Assembly: GCA_008638415.1 (NCBI GenBank)
Contig: VWVT01000002.1
Location: 62,001-126,000, forward strand
Length of the DNA stretch: 64,000 bases
Direction: 5' to 3'
Source of the DNA: Nocardiopsis sinuspersici
GTDB lineage: Bacteria > Actinomycetota > Actinomycetes > Streptosporangiales > Streptosporangiaceae
Part shown: in pieces, positions 38,830-48,148 of the stretch
How the letters are laid out: each line of letters starts with the position of its first letter
How positions within the stretch are numbered: position 1 is the stretch's first letter
Made by a program: the position numbers and the translations under genes
Notes under the pieces: generated by a model
Seen by the model: only the letters and a program-made list of their open reading frames with translations
Databases searched by the model: none
What the model was told of the DNA's origin: nothing

Positions 38830-39009
38830 GCGGTGCCTCCTTGAGGCTCCGCCGCGCCTCGCCCCGTGCCCGGACGCCGAAGGTACGGAAGCCCCCGGCC
38901 CCCGCGGTGCGCCCGCGCCTGCCTCACGGGCGCACCCGCGAGACCTCCGGCGGCCCCGGCGGCGCCCTCGCCACCCCGGCGGCACAGCACCGAGTACACC
39001 GGACAGAAC
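38830..39009 (+). repeat. 180-bp CTAG-associated structured repeat, copy B
   Basis: The same element and orientation as copy A, offset by 1346 bp. It begins after the CTAG of the aldo-keto reductase stop and is followed by CCGG. The central 138 nt (38849-38986) match copy A exactly, while about 20 nt at each end differ slightly. Confidence 0.88.
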
Positions 39010-39045
39010 CCGGGTGTGCTGTTCGGGGGCTCCGCCCCATCCCGC

Positions 39046-39085
39046 GTTCGGGCGCCTTGGAGGCGGAGGCCTCCGGCGCCCGAAC
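39046..39085. terminator. Nested hairpin downstream of repeat copy B
   Basis: GTTCGGGCGCC and GGCGCCCGAAC form an 11-bp perfect stem enclosing a second GGAGG/CCTCC stem. It is a plausible terminator for the aldo-keto reductase transcript. The rest of 39086-39283 is GC-rich with no gene seen. Confidence 0.5.
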
Positions 39086-39283
39086 CACCCCCGGGGCCTC
39101 GGTCACCGCCCGCCCGTCGCCCTCGGCGGACGCCTGCGGCGCGGAGCCCTCCTCGTCCGCGCGCACCGGTCCCGACCCCCCGGGTGGCCGGGGCCCCTCG
39201 CGTCCGCCCTCCACGAGGGCCCTGGTGTCGAACCGCCCACTCTGGGTAGCTGCTGCCCGACACACGCCGGGGAGGAGGGGCCC

Positions 39284-39649
39284 ATGGACATCGCAGAGGT
39301 CATCGAGGCGGTGGGGACCGCCGTGGACGTCGCCGGGGTCGGCGTCATCGTCATCGGAGCGGTGGGCGCGACGGCGCTGTTCGCCTACCGGGTGGTGAGC
39401 GGCGGAGCGTTCATGGAGGCCTACCGGCCCTATCGGCAGGGGCTGGGCCGGGCGATCCTGCTCGGTCTGGAGTTCCTCGTCGCGGGGGACATCATCCGCA
39501 CGGTCGCGGTCTCCCCCACCTTCGCCACCGTCGGGGTGCTCGCGGGGATCGTCCTCATCCGGACCTTCCTCAGCTTCTCCCTGGAGGTGGAGCTGGAGAA
39601 CCGCTGGCCGTGGCAGTCACGCCGCTCCCCCTCCCCCGGTGCGGGCTGA
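39284..39649 (+). CDS. DUF1622 membrane protein
   Basis: This 121-residue protein starts at an ATG after a strong GGGGAGGAGGGG. Three hydrophobic helices are visible (about 13-35, 55-75 and 80-100), with the family sequence AYRPYRQGLGRAILLGLEFLVAGDIIRTV split across the middle. DUF1622 proteins are small conserved membrane proteins of unknown function. It converges on the next gene. Confidence 0.88.
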   Translation: MDIAEVIEAVGTAVDVAGVGVIVIGAVGATALFAYRVVSGGAFMEAYRPYRQGLGRAILLGLEFLVAGDIIRTVAVSPTFATVGVLAGIVLIRTFLSFSLEVELENRWPWQSRRSPSPGAG

Positions 39650-39678
39650 CCCGCACCGCCCGGCTCGGACGCGGGCTG

Positions 39679-40143
39679 TCAGCGCGCCATGTCGCGGGAC
39701 AGGTGGGAGCGGTGCAGGCGCCGGGTCCGCAACAGCCGGGACAGGTCGGCACGCGTCTGGTGGGACAGCTGGACGTGGAAGTAGTTGACGTGCTCCAGGA
39801 CCGCGAACAGCCACAGGCCCAGACCCGGCCACACCCGGGTCCAGGGGACGCCCTCGGCGAGGGCCGCCGCCACAACCGCGCCGCCCGCGAGGAGCAGCGG
39901 CGGGTTCACCCGCCTCAGGACACGGAAGACCGGCATGCCCTCCGGGGCCCGGGCCCGCGTGCGCAGTTGGCGCACCTTGATCCACCAGTAGGCGCCGCCC
40001 TGGACCAGCAGCAGGGCGAACAGGGCGAACCCGGTCAGGTTGGCCGGGGAGGCGGGCACGCCCAGGAGCGGGAAGAGCACCACGGCGAACAGGGGGATGT
40101 TGGCCAGTTCCATGACGGCCATGTTGCGCAGAGGAGAGATCAC
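39679..40143 (-). CDS. Small integral membrane protein of unknown function
   Basis: This 154-residue protein has four likely transmembrane stretches: MELANIPLFAVVLFPLLGV, GFALFALLLVQGGAYWWI, PPLLLAGGAVVAAALAEG and VWPGLGLWLFAVLEHVNYF. It has a basic, His-rich C-terminal tail (SRLLRTRRLHRSHLSRDMAR). I do not recognise a family. The GTG at 40143 has GAGG 12 nt upstream; the ATG at 40122 is an alternative. Codon use is like that of its neighbours. Confidence 0.75.
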   Translation of the reverse strand: MISPLRNMAVMELANIPLFAVVLFPLLGVPASPANLTGFALFALLLVQGGAYWWIKVRQLRTRARAPEGMPVFRVLRRVNPPLLLAGGAVVAAALAEGVPWTRVWPGLGLWLFAVLEHVNYFHVQLSHQTRADLSRLLRTRRLHRSHLSRDMAR

Positions 40144-40223
40144 GTCCCGATTGTCCTCGCATGTGCTCCGGTACCGTCCGCGAGGAGGGACCGTGCCCCG
40201 GCGGGGCACGGCGGAGGCGTCCG

Positions 40224-40397
40224 GGGCCTGCTCGGTGGAGCTCCTGCGCCACCGGGGGCGGCGGAGGCGCCGGCGGGGCCCCGGAAGGTCCCGCGGGTAC
40301 GCCCGTCCGTACCTCACGGGCGCACCGTGGGGGCCGGGGGTTCCCGTACCCCCGGCGTCCGGGCACGGAGCGCAGCGCGGCCTCGAGGAGACACGCC
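40224..40397 (-). repeat. CTAG-associated structured repeat, copy C (reverse)
   Basis: This 174-nt copy reads on the minus strand. It begins after the CTAG (40398-40401) that contains the stop of the small gene at 40398-40604, and ends before CCGG. Its first stem is the best of the family (CCGGGGGT / ACCCCCGG). The loop of its central hairpin is inverted relative to the other copies. Confidence 0.82.
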
Positions 40398-40604
40398 CTA
40401 GTCGACGGGTTCCAGGGACATCGCGTAGACCTCCTTGTCGTCCTCCAGCAGGGCGACCCGGTCCACGCCGCCCTCGGAGAGTTCCTGCCAGTTCTCGCCC
40501 AGCCAGCTCTCCGCGTCGCCCCGCGAGGTGAACGACTCGGAGGGCAGGTCCTGTCCCGCCGAGCCGGAACCCTCGGCCCCGTAGTAACGCCAGGTCCACG
40601 CCAT
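40398..40604 (-). CDS. Small conserved actinobacterial protein
   Basis: This 68-residue acidic protein begins MAWTWRYYGAEGS and ends ALLEDDKEVYAMSLEP, resembling a short protein widespread in actinobacteria with no known role. I chose the ATG at 40604 because homologues start there and AGGGG precedes it; an ATG at 40634 would add ten residues. Its stop lies in the CTAG at the edge of repeat copy C. Confidence 0.8.
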   Translation of the reverse strand: MAWTWRYYGAEGSGSAGQDLPSESFTSRGDAESWLGENWQELSEGGVDRVALLEDDKEVYAMSLEPVD

Positions 40605-40769
40605 GTCCAACCACCCCTTCGTCGAGGAGGCCACGGCATCCGGTCACCGCGGCCCTGCGCCGAGACTAACCACTGGGCGGCCGGGCCGGGGCTCCACCCG
40701 CGGACCGGATCCGCCCCGAAACCGGGAAGCTGACCGGGACTTGGTGGACCATGCGGTTTACTCGTTCGG

Positions 40770-41873
40770 GTGCGTATCCGTTTTCTCGGGACAGCCGGCC
40801 ATGCGGGATGGCCCGCCCCGCAGTGCACCTGTGCCTCCTGCAACAAGGCCCTCGCCGAACGGCGCCTGCCCCTACGCGTGACCGTGGACGACCGCTTCCG
40901 TATCCGTGAGTCGGGTGCGGTGGGCCCGGTGCCCCCGGGGTACTCGGTGTTCCCCACACCCGACGGCGTCCTGCTGGAGGGCCCCGACGGCGGCAAGCTG
41001 CTGTACGCCCGCACGGGGCCCGGCCCCCTGCCCGGCGTCCCGCCGGTGGAGGCACGGGCGGAGGGCTCCTCCGGCTACTCCTCGACCCGGCCCGACCAGC
41101 AGGTGGACATGGTCGTCGTGGACGCCGCGCAGCGCCCCGAGGTCATCGGCGAGCTGCGCCGCTCGGGGGTGGTCGGGGTGACCACGGCCGTCGTCGCGGT
41201 CGGCGGCGACCACCGCGTCCGCTCCCCGGCGGAGTTCGCCCGACGGGCACGGCTGTGGGGCGCCCTGATGCCGGGCGACGGGCAGGTCCTGTCGTGTCCG
41301 CCCGCCGTGTGGCCGGAGCCTCGGCCGCACGGTCCGCACCGGACCCTGGTGACCGGCGGCGCCCGGTCCGGCAAGTCCACCGAGGCCGAGCTGCGCCTGA
41401 TGGCCGAGCCGAAGGTGCTGTACGCGGCGCCCGGCCCGGTACCGGACCCCGCCGAGGACCCCGACTGGGCCGACCGCGTGGCCCGGCACGTGCGGCGCCG
41501 CCCGTGGTGGTGGCGCACCGAGCAGACCACCGACCTGGCGGCGGTGCTCAAGCGGTCCCGGGGCGCGGTCCTGGTGGACTGCCTGGGCACGTGGCTGACC
41601 TGGGTGATGGGCGAGGCCGGCCTGTGGGAGGAGGCCCCTCCCCCCGACGCCGAGGACCAGGTGGAGGCCGCGGTGCACGGACTGCTGGAGGCCTGGCGCG
41701 AGACCCAGGCCTACGTCGTGGCGGTCACCAACGAGGTGGGGTCGGGCGTGGTGCCCGCGACCCGCGCCGGAAGGCTGTTCCGCGACCACCTGGGCCGGTT
41801 GAACCAGTGGGTGGGCGCCGAGTCCGAGGAGGTCGTACTGGTGACCGCGGGCCGCGTCATGGAGTTCCCGTGA
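40770..41873 (+). CDS. cobU: CobU: adenosylcobinamide kinase/guanylyltransferase with N-terminal MBL-like domain
   Basis: The C-terminal about 180 residues are CobU: P-loop TLVTGGARSGKSTEAELRL, GAVLVDCLGTWLTW and VTNEVGSGVVPATRAGRLFRD. It phosphorylates adenosylcobinamide and transfers GMP. The first about 185 residues resemble a metallo-beta-lactamase fold (IRFLGTAGHAGWPAPQCTCASC) but lack the HxHxDH zinc motif, so this part is probably catalytically dead. Related N-terminal extensions occur on actinobacterial CobU. The GTG at 40770 may be leaderless (TTTACT 7 nt upstream). The stop overlaps the cobS start. Confidence 0.9.
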   Translation: MRIRFLGTAGHAGWPAPQCTCASCNKALAERRLPLRVTVDDRFRIRESGAVGPVPPGYSVFPTPDGVLLEGPDGGKLLYARTGPGPLPGVPPVEARAEGSSGYSSTRPDQQVDMVVVDAAQRPEVIGELRRSGVVGVTTAVVAVGGDHRVRSPAEFARRARLWGALMPGDGQVLSCPPAVWPEPRPHGPHRTLVTGGARSGKSTEAELRLMAEPKVLYAAPGPVPDPAEDPDWADRVARHVRRRPWWWRTEQTTDLAAVLKRSRGAVLVDCLGTWLTWVMGEAGLWEEAPPPDAEDQVEAAVHGLLEAWRETQAYVVAVTNEVGSGVVPATRAGRLFRDHLGRLNQWVGAESEEVVLVTAGRVMEFP

Positions 41874-42718
41874 CCGGTGCGGCCCGCGGCGGCTCCCCGG
41901 GCCCCGGCCGCGGCCCGGCCCCCTCCGGAGCGGTCTCCGACGCGGTCGCCGGTGCGCGGATGGCGCTGGGGACGTTCACCGTGTTCCCCGTGCGCGTGGA
42001 GCGGGTGGACCGCTCCGTCGCCGGCTGGGCGATGGTGTGGGCGCCCGTGCTGGGCGCGTTCCTGGGCGCACTGACCGGCGCGGTGGCCGTACTGGGCACG
42101 GTGGCGGGGCTGTCCGCTCCGCTGGCGGCGGTGCTCGCAGTGGGCCTGGCCGCGCTGCTGACCCGGGGGCTGCATCTGGACGGCCTGGCGGACCTGGCCG
42201 ACGGGCTGGGCAGCGGCCGTCCGGCCGGAGGCGCCCTGGAGGTGATGAGGCGTTCGGACATCGGCCCGTTCGGCGTGGTCACCCTCGTGGTCGTGCTGGG
42301 CGCACAGGTGCTGGCGCTGGGCCAACTGGCGGCGGCCTCACCGTGGGCCGCGCTGACGGGCGCGGCGGCGGCCGGGACGGTGGGACGGCTCGCGGTGGCG
42401 CTGGCGTGCACACCGCGCGTGCCGCCGGCGCGGCCGGAGGGTTTGGGCGCGCTCGTGGCGGGGACCGTGCGCTGGCCCGGAGCGCTGGCGGCCGGCGCGT
42501 TCACGGTCGCGGTGTGCCTGACGGGCTGGGCACATGCTCCGGTGTTCGCCCCGGCGTGCGTGCTCGCGGCGGCCGCGGGCCTGCTCGCGGCGGGCGGTGT
42601 ACTGCGCCGGGCGGTGCGGCGGCTGGGCGGTGTCACCGGCGACGTGCTGGGCGCTCTGGCGGAGTCCGCCACGACGGCGGTACTCGTGGTGGCCGCGGCG
42701 GCCTCCGCATGGGGGTGA
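41870..42718 (+). CDS. cobS: Adenosylcobinamide-GDP ribazoletransferase (cobalamin synthase)
   Basis: This 282-residue polytopic membrane enzyme joins adenosylcobinamide-GDP and alpha-ribazole. The conserved TRGLHLDGLADLADGLGSG carries the Asp-rich active-site motif, and EVMRRSDIGPFGVV follows. Five to seven hydrophobic helices cover the rest. The GTG overlaps the cobU stop (GTGA). cobT and a cobalamin riboswitch are not seen nearby. The 31-residue N-terminus is Gly/Pro-rich and variable. Confidence 0.93.
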   Translation: MTGAARGGSPGPGRGPAPSGAVSDAVAGARMALGTFTVFPVRVERVDRSVAGWAMVWAPVLGAFLGALTGAVAVLGTVAGLSAPLAAVLAVGLAALLTRGLHLDGLADLADGLGSGRPAGGALEVMRRSDIGPFGVVTLVVVLGAQVLALGQLAAASPWAALTGAAAAGTVGRLAVALACTPRVPPARPEGLGALVAGTVRWPGALAAGAFTVAVCLTGWAHAPVFAPACVLAAAAGLLAAGGVLRRAVRRLGGVTGDVLGALAESATTAVLVVAAAASAWG

Positions 42719-43072
42719 GGGCCGCCGGACCGGGACGCGCGGGATCCGCCGTGCACACGGGAGGCGGTTCCCACCAGTCCCACCAGGCGGTTTCCCGACG
42801 ACGGGCCGCCTCCGGGGCCTCCCGATGTCGGGATCATCACATTTTTTCACACGGGGTTTCACGGATTCCGCACACGGGGAACCGGCGACCCCCCGGCGAC
42901 GGCGCACGACGCCCTCCACCGGCAGTCAGAGCCCTCCTGGCCGCCCGAGCGGGCCGGAGCCGCCCCGGGGAACCCCCGCTCCCCGGGATCGTCCGCAGCG
43001 CCGTGTCAGCCCCCCTCCCACGCCGGGGCGCCGCGTCGCCGCCGAGCGCGCGAGGCGACTAGCATCGGGAAC
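42719..43072. other. 354-bp intergenic region, cobS-pepA
   Basis: It contains two hairpins, GGCGG...CCGCC (42786-42810) and TCCCGA-TG-TCGGGA (42820-42833), the latter followed 7 nt later by ATTTTTT. Together they are a plausible cobS terminator with a T-run. Near the end, TAGCAT at 43060-43065 lies 7 nt before the pepA GTG, compatible with a leaderless pepA transcript. No gene is supported. Confidence 0.5.
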
Positions 43073-44569
43073 GTGAGCACGTCGTTGTCAGTAAATACGG
43101 AGTCCCCCAGTTCGCTCGACGCCGACGCGGTTGTCGTCGGTTACCACTCCGGAGGCGATGCTCCGGAGCCCGCGTCGGGCGCCCAAGACGTCGATGCCGC
43201 CTTCTCCGGCGGCCTCGCCCATACCCTGTCGCTCATGGGAGCGAGCGGCGCCCCCGAGGAGGTGCACACCCTTGCCTCCCTCGGAGCCGTCAAGGCCCCG
43301 GTCGTCGTCGCGGTCGGTCTCGGCCCGGCGCCCGCCGAGGGCCCCGTCGACTCCGACGTCCTGTCCCGTGCGGCCGGTGCCGCGCTGCGTTCCCTGACCT
43401 CGCGTCCGGAGGGCGCCGGCCGGGTCGTCCTGGCCCTGCCCGCACAGACCTCCGCCGAGGCCGAGGCCGTCGCCCTCGGCGCACGGCTGGGCGCCTACGG
43501 CTTCGACCGGTACCGCACCGGGAAGACCGAGAAGACCACCGAGCTGGTCCTGGCCTCCTCCGCCTCCGACGCCGGTGACGCCGCCGGGCGCGCCGCCGTC
43601 CTGGCCGAGGCCGTCAACCTCACGCGCGACCTGGTCAACACCGCCCCGGCCGACCTGGTCCCCGAGGACCTGGCCGACACCGCCCAGGAGATCGCCCGGC
43701 AGACCGGCCTCCAGATCGAGGTCCTGGACGAGCGCGCCCTGTCCGAGGGCGGCTACGGCGGCCTGACCGGGGTCGGCCAGGGCTCGGCCAACCCGCCCCG
43801 CCTGGTCCGGCTCTCCCACACCCACCCGGAGGCCACCCGCACCGTCGCCTTCGTCGGCAAGGGCATCACGTTCGACTCCGGCGGCCTGTCCCTCAAGCCC
43901 GCGGGCTCGATGGACTGGATGAAGTCCGACATGGCCGGCGCCGCCTCCGTGCTCGCCGCCATGCGCGCCATCGCCGCACTGGGCCTGAAGGTCAACGTCG
44001 TCGGCTACCTGGCCGTGGCCGAGAACATGCCCAGCGGCACCGCCCAGCGCCCCTCCGACGTGCTGACCATCTACGGCGGCAAGACCGTGGAGGTGCTCAA
44101 CACCGACGCCGAGGGCCGCCTGGTCATGGCCGACGCCCTGGTCCGCGCGCAGGAGGACGGGCCCGACCTGGTCGTGGACATCGCCACCCTGACCGGCGCC
44201 CAGCTGGTCGCGCTCGGCACCCGCGTGTTCGCGGTCATGTCCAACGACGACGACGTGCGCGCCGACGTCGTCTCCGCCGCGGGCGCCGCGGGCGAGACCT
44301 CCTGGCCGATGCCCCTTCCCGAGGAGCTTCGCTCGGGACTGGACTCCTCGGTCGCCGACATCGCCAACGTGGCGGGCGAGCGCTGGGGCGGGATGCTCTC
44401 CGCGGGCGTCTTCCTCAAGGAGTTCATCGAGGACGGCGTCAAGTGGGCGCACCTCGACATCGCGGGCCCGTCCTTCAACCAGGGCGGTCCGCACGGCTAC
44501 ACCCCCAAGGGCGGCACCGGCGCGGGCACGCGCACACTGGTCCGCATCGCGGAGGAGTACGCCAGATAG
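43073..44569 (+). CDS. pepA: Leucyl aminopeptidase (M17)
   Basis: This 498-residue dizinc aminopeptidase has an N-terminal macro-like domain and the catalytic domain with FVGKGITFDSGGLSLKP, NVVGYLAVAENMPSG, VLNTDAEGRLVMADAL (metal ligands) and DIATLTGAQ. It degrades peptides with N-terminal Leu and similar residues. The GTG start at 43073 has a -10-like TAGCAT 7 nt before it and no clear Shine-Dalgarno. It precedes lpdA by 145 bp, an order common in actinobacteria. Confidence 0.95.
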   Translation: MSTSLSVNTESPSSLDADAVVVGYHSGGDAPEPASGAQDVDAAFSGGLAHTLSLMGASGAPEEVHTLASLGAVKAPVVVAVGLGPAPAEGPVDSDVLSRAAGAALRSLTSRPEGAGRVVLALPAQTSAEAEAVALGARLGAYGFDRYRTGKTEKTTELVLASSASDAGDAAGRAAVLAEAVNLTRDLVNTAPADLVPEDLADTAQEIARQTGLQIEVLDERALSEGGYGGLTGVGQGSANPPRLVRLSHTHPEATRTVAFVGKGITFDSGGLSLKPAGSMDWMKSDMAGAASVLAAMRAIAALGLKVNVVGYLAVAENMPSGTAQRPSDVLTIYGGKTVEVLNTDAEGRLVMADALVRAQEDGPDLVVDIATLTGAQLVALGTRVFAVMSNDDDVRADVVSAAGAAGETSWPMPLPEELRSGLDSSVADIANVAGERWGGMLSAGVFLKEFIEDGVKWAHLDIAGPSFNQGGPHGYTPKGGTGAGTRTLVRIAEEYAR

Positions 44570-44714
44570 TCCCCGTGGACGGGGCGGGGCTCTGTGAGCC
44601 GGAGCGCCCGCCCCTCCCCGGCACCGCGGACGCGGACGCCGCCCCCCTCGCTTCCCCAGCCCCGTCCGCGGCCCCACCACCCATCACCAGCCACACAACA
44701 AGGAGTTCGTTCCC

Positions 44715-46091
44715 GTGAGTGAGAGCGGCGGCACCTTCGACCTCGTCGTCCTTGGCGGCGGCAGCGGCGGCTACGCGGCGGCACTGCGCGCCGCGGAGCT
44801 GGACATGAGCGTCGTCCTGATCGAGAAAGACAAGCTGGGCGGCACCTGCCTGCACCGCGGCTGCATCCCCACCAAGGCCCTGCTGCACTCGGCCGAGGTC
44901 GCCGACTCCGCCAAGGAGAGCGAGAGCTTCGGCGTCAGGGCCACCTTCGACGGCATCGACATCGAGGCCGTGCACAAGTACAAGGACAAGGTGATCGGCG
45001 GCCTGTTCAAGGGCCTGACCGGCCTGGTCAAGTCCCGCGGCATCACCGTCGTGGAGGGTGAGGGCAAGCTCACCGGCAAGGACGAGGTCACCGTCGGCGG
45101 CACCGTGTACAAGGGCCGCAACATCCTGCTGGCCACCGGTTCCAAGCCCAAGACCCTGGGCCTGGACATCGACGGCGAGAAGGTCATGACCAGTGACCAG
45201 GCCATGGACATGAACCGTGTCCCCGAGTCGGTCATCGTCCTGGGCGGCGGTGTGATCGGCGTGGAGTTCGCCAGCGTGTGGCGCTCCTACGGCGCCGACG
45301 TCACCATCGTCGAGGCCCTGCCCCACCTGGTGCCCGCGGAGGAGGAGTCGAGCTCCAAGCTGCTGGAGCGCGCCTTCCGCAAGCGCAAGATCAAGTACGA
45401 GCTGGGCACCCCGTTCGAGTCGGTCAAGACCACCGACTCCGGAGTGACCGTCACCCTCAAGGGCGGCAAGACCCTGGAGGCCGAGATCCTGCTGGTCGCC
45501 ATCGGCCGCGGACCCGTCTCCGAGGGCCTGGGCTACGAGGAGCAGGGCATCACCCTGGACCGCGGCTTCGTCCAGGTGGACGAGAACCTGCACACCGGAG
45601 TGGGCAGCGTCTACGCCGTGGGCGACCTCGTCCCCACCCTCCAGCTCGCCCATGTGGGTTTCGCCGAGGGCATCTTCGTCGCCGAGCACATCGCGGGGCA
45701 GAACCCGCCCGCGATCGACTACGACGGTGTTCCCCGCGTCACCTACTGTGAGCCCGAGGTCGCCTCGGTGGGCCTGACCTCCGAGGTCGCCAAGGAACGC
45801 GGCCACGACGTCGTGGAGATGAACTACAGCCTCGCGGGCAACGGCAAGAGCCAGATCCTGCAGACGCAGGGCGCGGTGAAGGTCATCGCCGAGAAGGACG
45901 GCCGGGTACTGGGCGTCCACATGGTCGGCAGCCGCGTCGGCGAGCTGGTCGCCGAGAGCCAGCTGATCTACAACTGGGAGGCGCTGCCCTCCGAGGTGGC
46001 GCAACTGGTCCACCCGCACCCGAGCCAGTCCGAGGCGCTCGGTGAGGCGCACCTGGCGCTGGCGGGCAAGCCGCTCCACGTCCACGACTGA
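44715..46091 (+). CDS. lpdA: Dihydrolipoyl dehydrogenase (E3)
   Basis: This 458-residue FAD enzyme reoxidises lipoamide in 2-oxoacid dehydrogenases. The FAD motif [16 protein letters not shown] is at about 11-26, and the redox disulfide lies in [16 protein letters not shown]. The NAD motif is [14 protein letters not shown], and the C-terminal His-Glu pair is [17 protein letters not shown] hairpin at 46102-46130 separates it from sucB. E1 genes are not in the window. Confidence 0.96.
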   Translation: MSESGGTFDLVVLGGGSGGYAAALRAAELDMSVVLIEKDKLGGTCLHRGCIPTKALLHSAEVADSAKESESFGVRATFDGIDIEAVHKYKDKVIGGLFKGLTGLVKSRGITVVEGEGKLTGKDEVTVGGTVYKGRNILLATGSKPKTLGLDIDGEKVMTSDQAMDMNRVPESVIVLGGGVIGVEFASVWRSYGADVTIVEALPHLVPAEEESSSKLLERAFRKRKIKYELGTPFESVKTTDSGVTVTLKGGKTLEAEILLVAIGRGPVSEGLGYEEQGITLDRGFVQVDENLHTGVGSVYAVGDLVPTLQLAHVGFAEGIFVAEHIAGQNPPAIDYDGVPRVTYCEPEVASVGLTSEVAKERGHDVVEMNYSLAGNGKSQILQTQGAVKVIAEKDGRVLGVHMVGSRVGELVAESQLIYNWEALPSEVAQLVHPHPSQSEALGEAHLALAGKPLHVHD

Positions 46092-46101
46092 CCGCACCAT
46101 C

Positions 46102-46130
46102 CGGGGGCGGGCCGCCAAGGCCCGCCCCCG
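46102..46130 (+). terminator. Hairpin between lpdA and sucB
   Basis: CGGGGGCGGGCC pairs with GGCCCGCCCCCG around a 5-nt loop, 10 nt after the lpdA stop. A second hairpin (CTGCCCA / TGGGCAG, 46143-46166) follows before the sucB start, so partial termination or an RNA-level control of sucB is possible. Confidence 0.6.
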
Positions 46131-46195
46131 CACACATCCGCGCTGCCCAGTCAAGGGGTTGGGCAGAGACCGCGCCCAGATCCAACGAGGAACCC

Positions 46196-48019
46196 ATGCC
46201 GACTTCCGTTTCCATGCCAGCCCTGGGTGAGAGCGTCACCGAGGGCACCGTCACACAGTGGCTGAAGAACGTGGGCGACACCGTCGAGGCAGACGAGCCG
46301 CTCCTTGAGGTCTCCACCGACAAGGTGGACACCGAGATTCCGTCACCGGTCTCGGGCGTACTCACCAAGATCCTCGTCGACGAGGACGAGACCGTGGAGA
46401 TCGGCGCGGAGATCGCCGTCATCGGCGACGAGGGCGAGAGCGCCGACGAGGGCGGCGGCGAACCCGCCGCCGAGGCCTCCCGGCCCGAGCCGGAGGAGGA
46501 GCCCGAGCCGGAGCCCGCCCCCGAGCCCGCGGCGGCCGAGGAGCCGGAGCCCGCGCGCGAGCCCGAGCCCGCCCCGTCCGCGCCGTCGGAGGCCTCCTCC
46601 GAAGGTCCGAAGACGTCGGTGACCATGCCGGCCCTGGGTGAGAGCGTCACCGAGGGCACCGTCACGCAGTGGCTGAAGAACGTCGGCGACACCGTCGAGG
46701 TGGACGAGCCGCTCCTCGAGGTCTCCACCGACAAGGTGGACACCGAGATCCCGTCACCGGCCGCCGGTGTGCTCACCAAGATCGTCGTCGGTGAGGACGA
46801 GACCGTGGAGATCGGCGATGAGATCGCCGTCATCGGCGGTACCGGCGACGAGCCCCCGGCCTCCTCCGAGGCGCCCGCTCCGCCCGAGGCCGCGCCGAAG
46901 CCCGAGCCGGCACCCGAGCAGCCCGAGCCCGCCGCGAAGCCCGAGCCCGAGCCCGCACCGGAGAAGCCGAAGCCCGCTCCCGCTCCCGAGCGCGAGCCCG
47001 CCGCGGACAGGGAACAGGCCCAGGAGGGGCCGTCCGTGGACATCGAGACCCTCAGCGGCACCGGCCGCGCCTCGGGCACCGACTCCGGGACCGAGGCCTA
47101 CGTGACGCCGCTGGTGCGCAAGCTCGCCGCCGAGCACGGCGTGGATCTGGGCCGCGTCAAGGGCACCGGCGTGGGCGGACGCGTCCGCAAGCAGGACGTG
47201 CTCAAGGCCGCCGAGGAGCAGGGCGAGGCCGCGCGCGCCGCCGCACCGGCCCCGTCCTCGGCGCCGAGCAAGGTGGCGGACGACGCCTCGCTGCGCGGCC
47301 GCACCGAGAAGCTCAGCCGCCTGCGCCTGTCCATCGCGGACCGGATGGTGGAGTCGCTGCACGTCTCGGCCACGACCACCCAGGTCATCGAGGTGGACGT
47401 CACCAAGATCGCCCGTCTGCGCGAGCAGGCCGCCGACCGCTTCGCCGACCGCGAGGGCATCCCGCTGGACTTCTTCCCCTTCTTCGCGCTGGCCGCGGTG
47501 GAGGCCCTGCGGTCCCACCCCAAGCTCAACGCGGTGGTCGACAGCGACAAGCGGGAGGTGACCTACCACGACGTGGAGAACCTCGGCGTCTCGGTGGACA
47601 CCGCGCGCGGTCTGCTCGCCCCGGTGGTCAAGGAGGCGGGCAAGCTGAACCTGAGCGCCCTGGCGCGCAAGATCACGGACCTGACCGAGCGCGCCCACAC
47701 CGGCAAGCTCGGTCCGGACGAGCTGGGCGGCGGCACGTTCACCATCGCCGAGACCGGCTGCACCGGCGCGCTGTTCGGCACGCCGATCATCAACCAGCCG
47801 CAGGTGGCGATCCTGGGCACCGGCGCGGTCGTCAAGCGCCCCGTCGTGGTCGAGGACCTGTCCATGGGCGACGAGGTGATCGCGGTGCGCTCGATGGTGT
47901 ACCTGTCGCTGGCCCACGACCACCGCCTGATCGACAGCGCCGACGCCGGCCGCTTCCTCCAGGCGGTGAAGGAACGCCTGGAGCAGGGCGCCTTCGAGGG
48001 CGACCTGGACCTGTCCTAG
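46196..48019 (+). CDS. sucB: 2-oxoglutarate dehydrogenase E2 (dihydrolipoamide succinyltransferase), two lipoyl domains
   Basis: This 607-residue E2 has two nearly identical lipoyl domains, with modified Lys about 43 and about 180 in [13 protein letters not shown]. They are joined by Glu/Pro/Ala-rich linkers. An E3/E1-binding domain ([20 protein letters not shown]) lies at about 303-338 and the catalytic domain from about 370. The active-site motif reads [12 protein letters not shown], where family members usually have DG rather than DS. The duplication of lipoyl domains is normal for actinobacteria. Lipoate is supplied by the nearby lipB and lipA. Confidence 0.93.
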   Translation: MPTSVSMPALGESVTEGTVTQWLKNVGDTVEADEPLLEVSTDKVDTEIPSPVSGVLTKILVDEDETVEIGAEIAVIGDEGESADEGGGEPAAEASRPEPEEEPEPEPAPEPAAAEEPEPAREPEPAPSAPSEASSEGPKTSVTMPALGESVTEGTVTQWLKNVGDTVEVDEPLLEVSTDKVDTEIPSPAAGVLTKIVVGEDETVEIGDEIAVIGGTGDEPPASSEAPAPPEAAPKPEPAPEQPEPAAKPEPEPAPEKPKPAPAPEREPAADREQAQEGPSVDIETLSGTGRASGTDSGTEAYVTPLVRKLAAEHGVDLGRVKGTGVGGRVRKQDVLKAAEEQGEAARAAAPAPSSAPSKVADDASLRGRTEKLSRLRLSIADRMVESLHVSATTTQVIEVDVTKIARLREQAADRFADREGIPLDFFPFFALAAVEALRSHPKLNAVVDSDKREVTYHDVENLGVSVDTARGLLAPVVKEAGKLNLSALARKITDLTERAHTGKLGPDELGGGTFTIAETGCTGALFGTPIINQPQVAILGTGAVVKRPVVVEDLSMGDEVIAVRSMVYLSLAHDHRLIDSADAGRFLQAVKERLEQGAFEGDLDLS

Positions 48020-48022
48020 GCG

Positions 48023-48041
48023 GGTCGGGCCCGGCCCGACC
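48023..48041 (+). terminator. sucB terminator hairpin
   Basis: GGTCGGG and CCCGACC form a 7-bp stem with a 5-nt loop, beginning 4 nt after the sucB stop. Confidence 0.5.
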
Positions 48042-48148
48042 GCATCGCACGACCCCGCCGGGTCGGGTGCCGTTCCCGCGGTTCCCGGCCCGGCGCCGTC
48101 TTCCGGGTCGGCCTCCTCCCGGTGGCGGACCTCCGGGGCCCGGTCGAT

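Noticed and set aside
40640..40769. Cobalamin riboswitch upstream of cobU
   Set aside because: I looked for the B12-box and core elements here and in 42719-43072 and did not find them. The cobU start may be leaderless, leaving no room for one.
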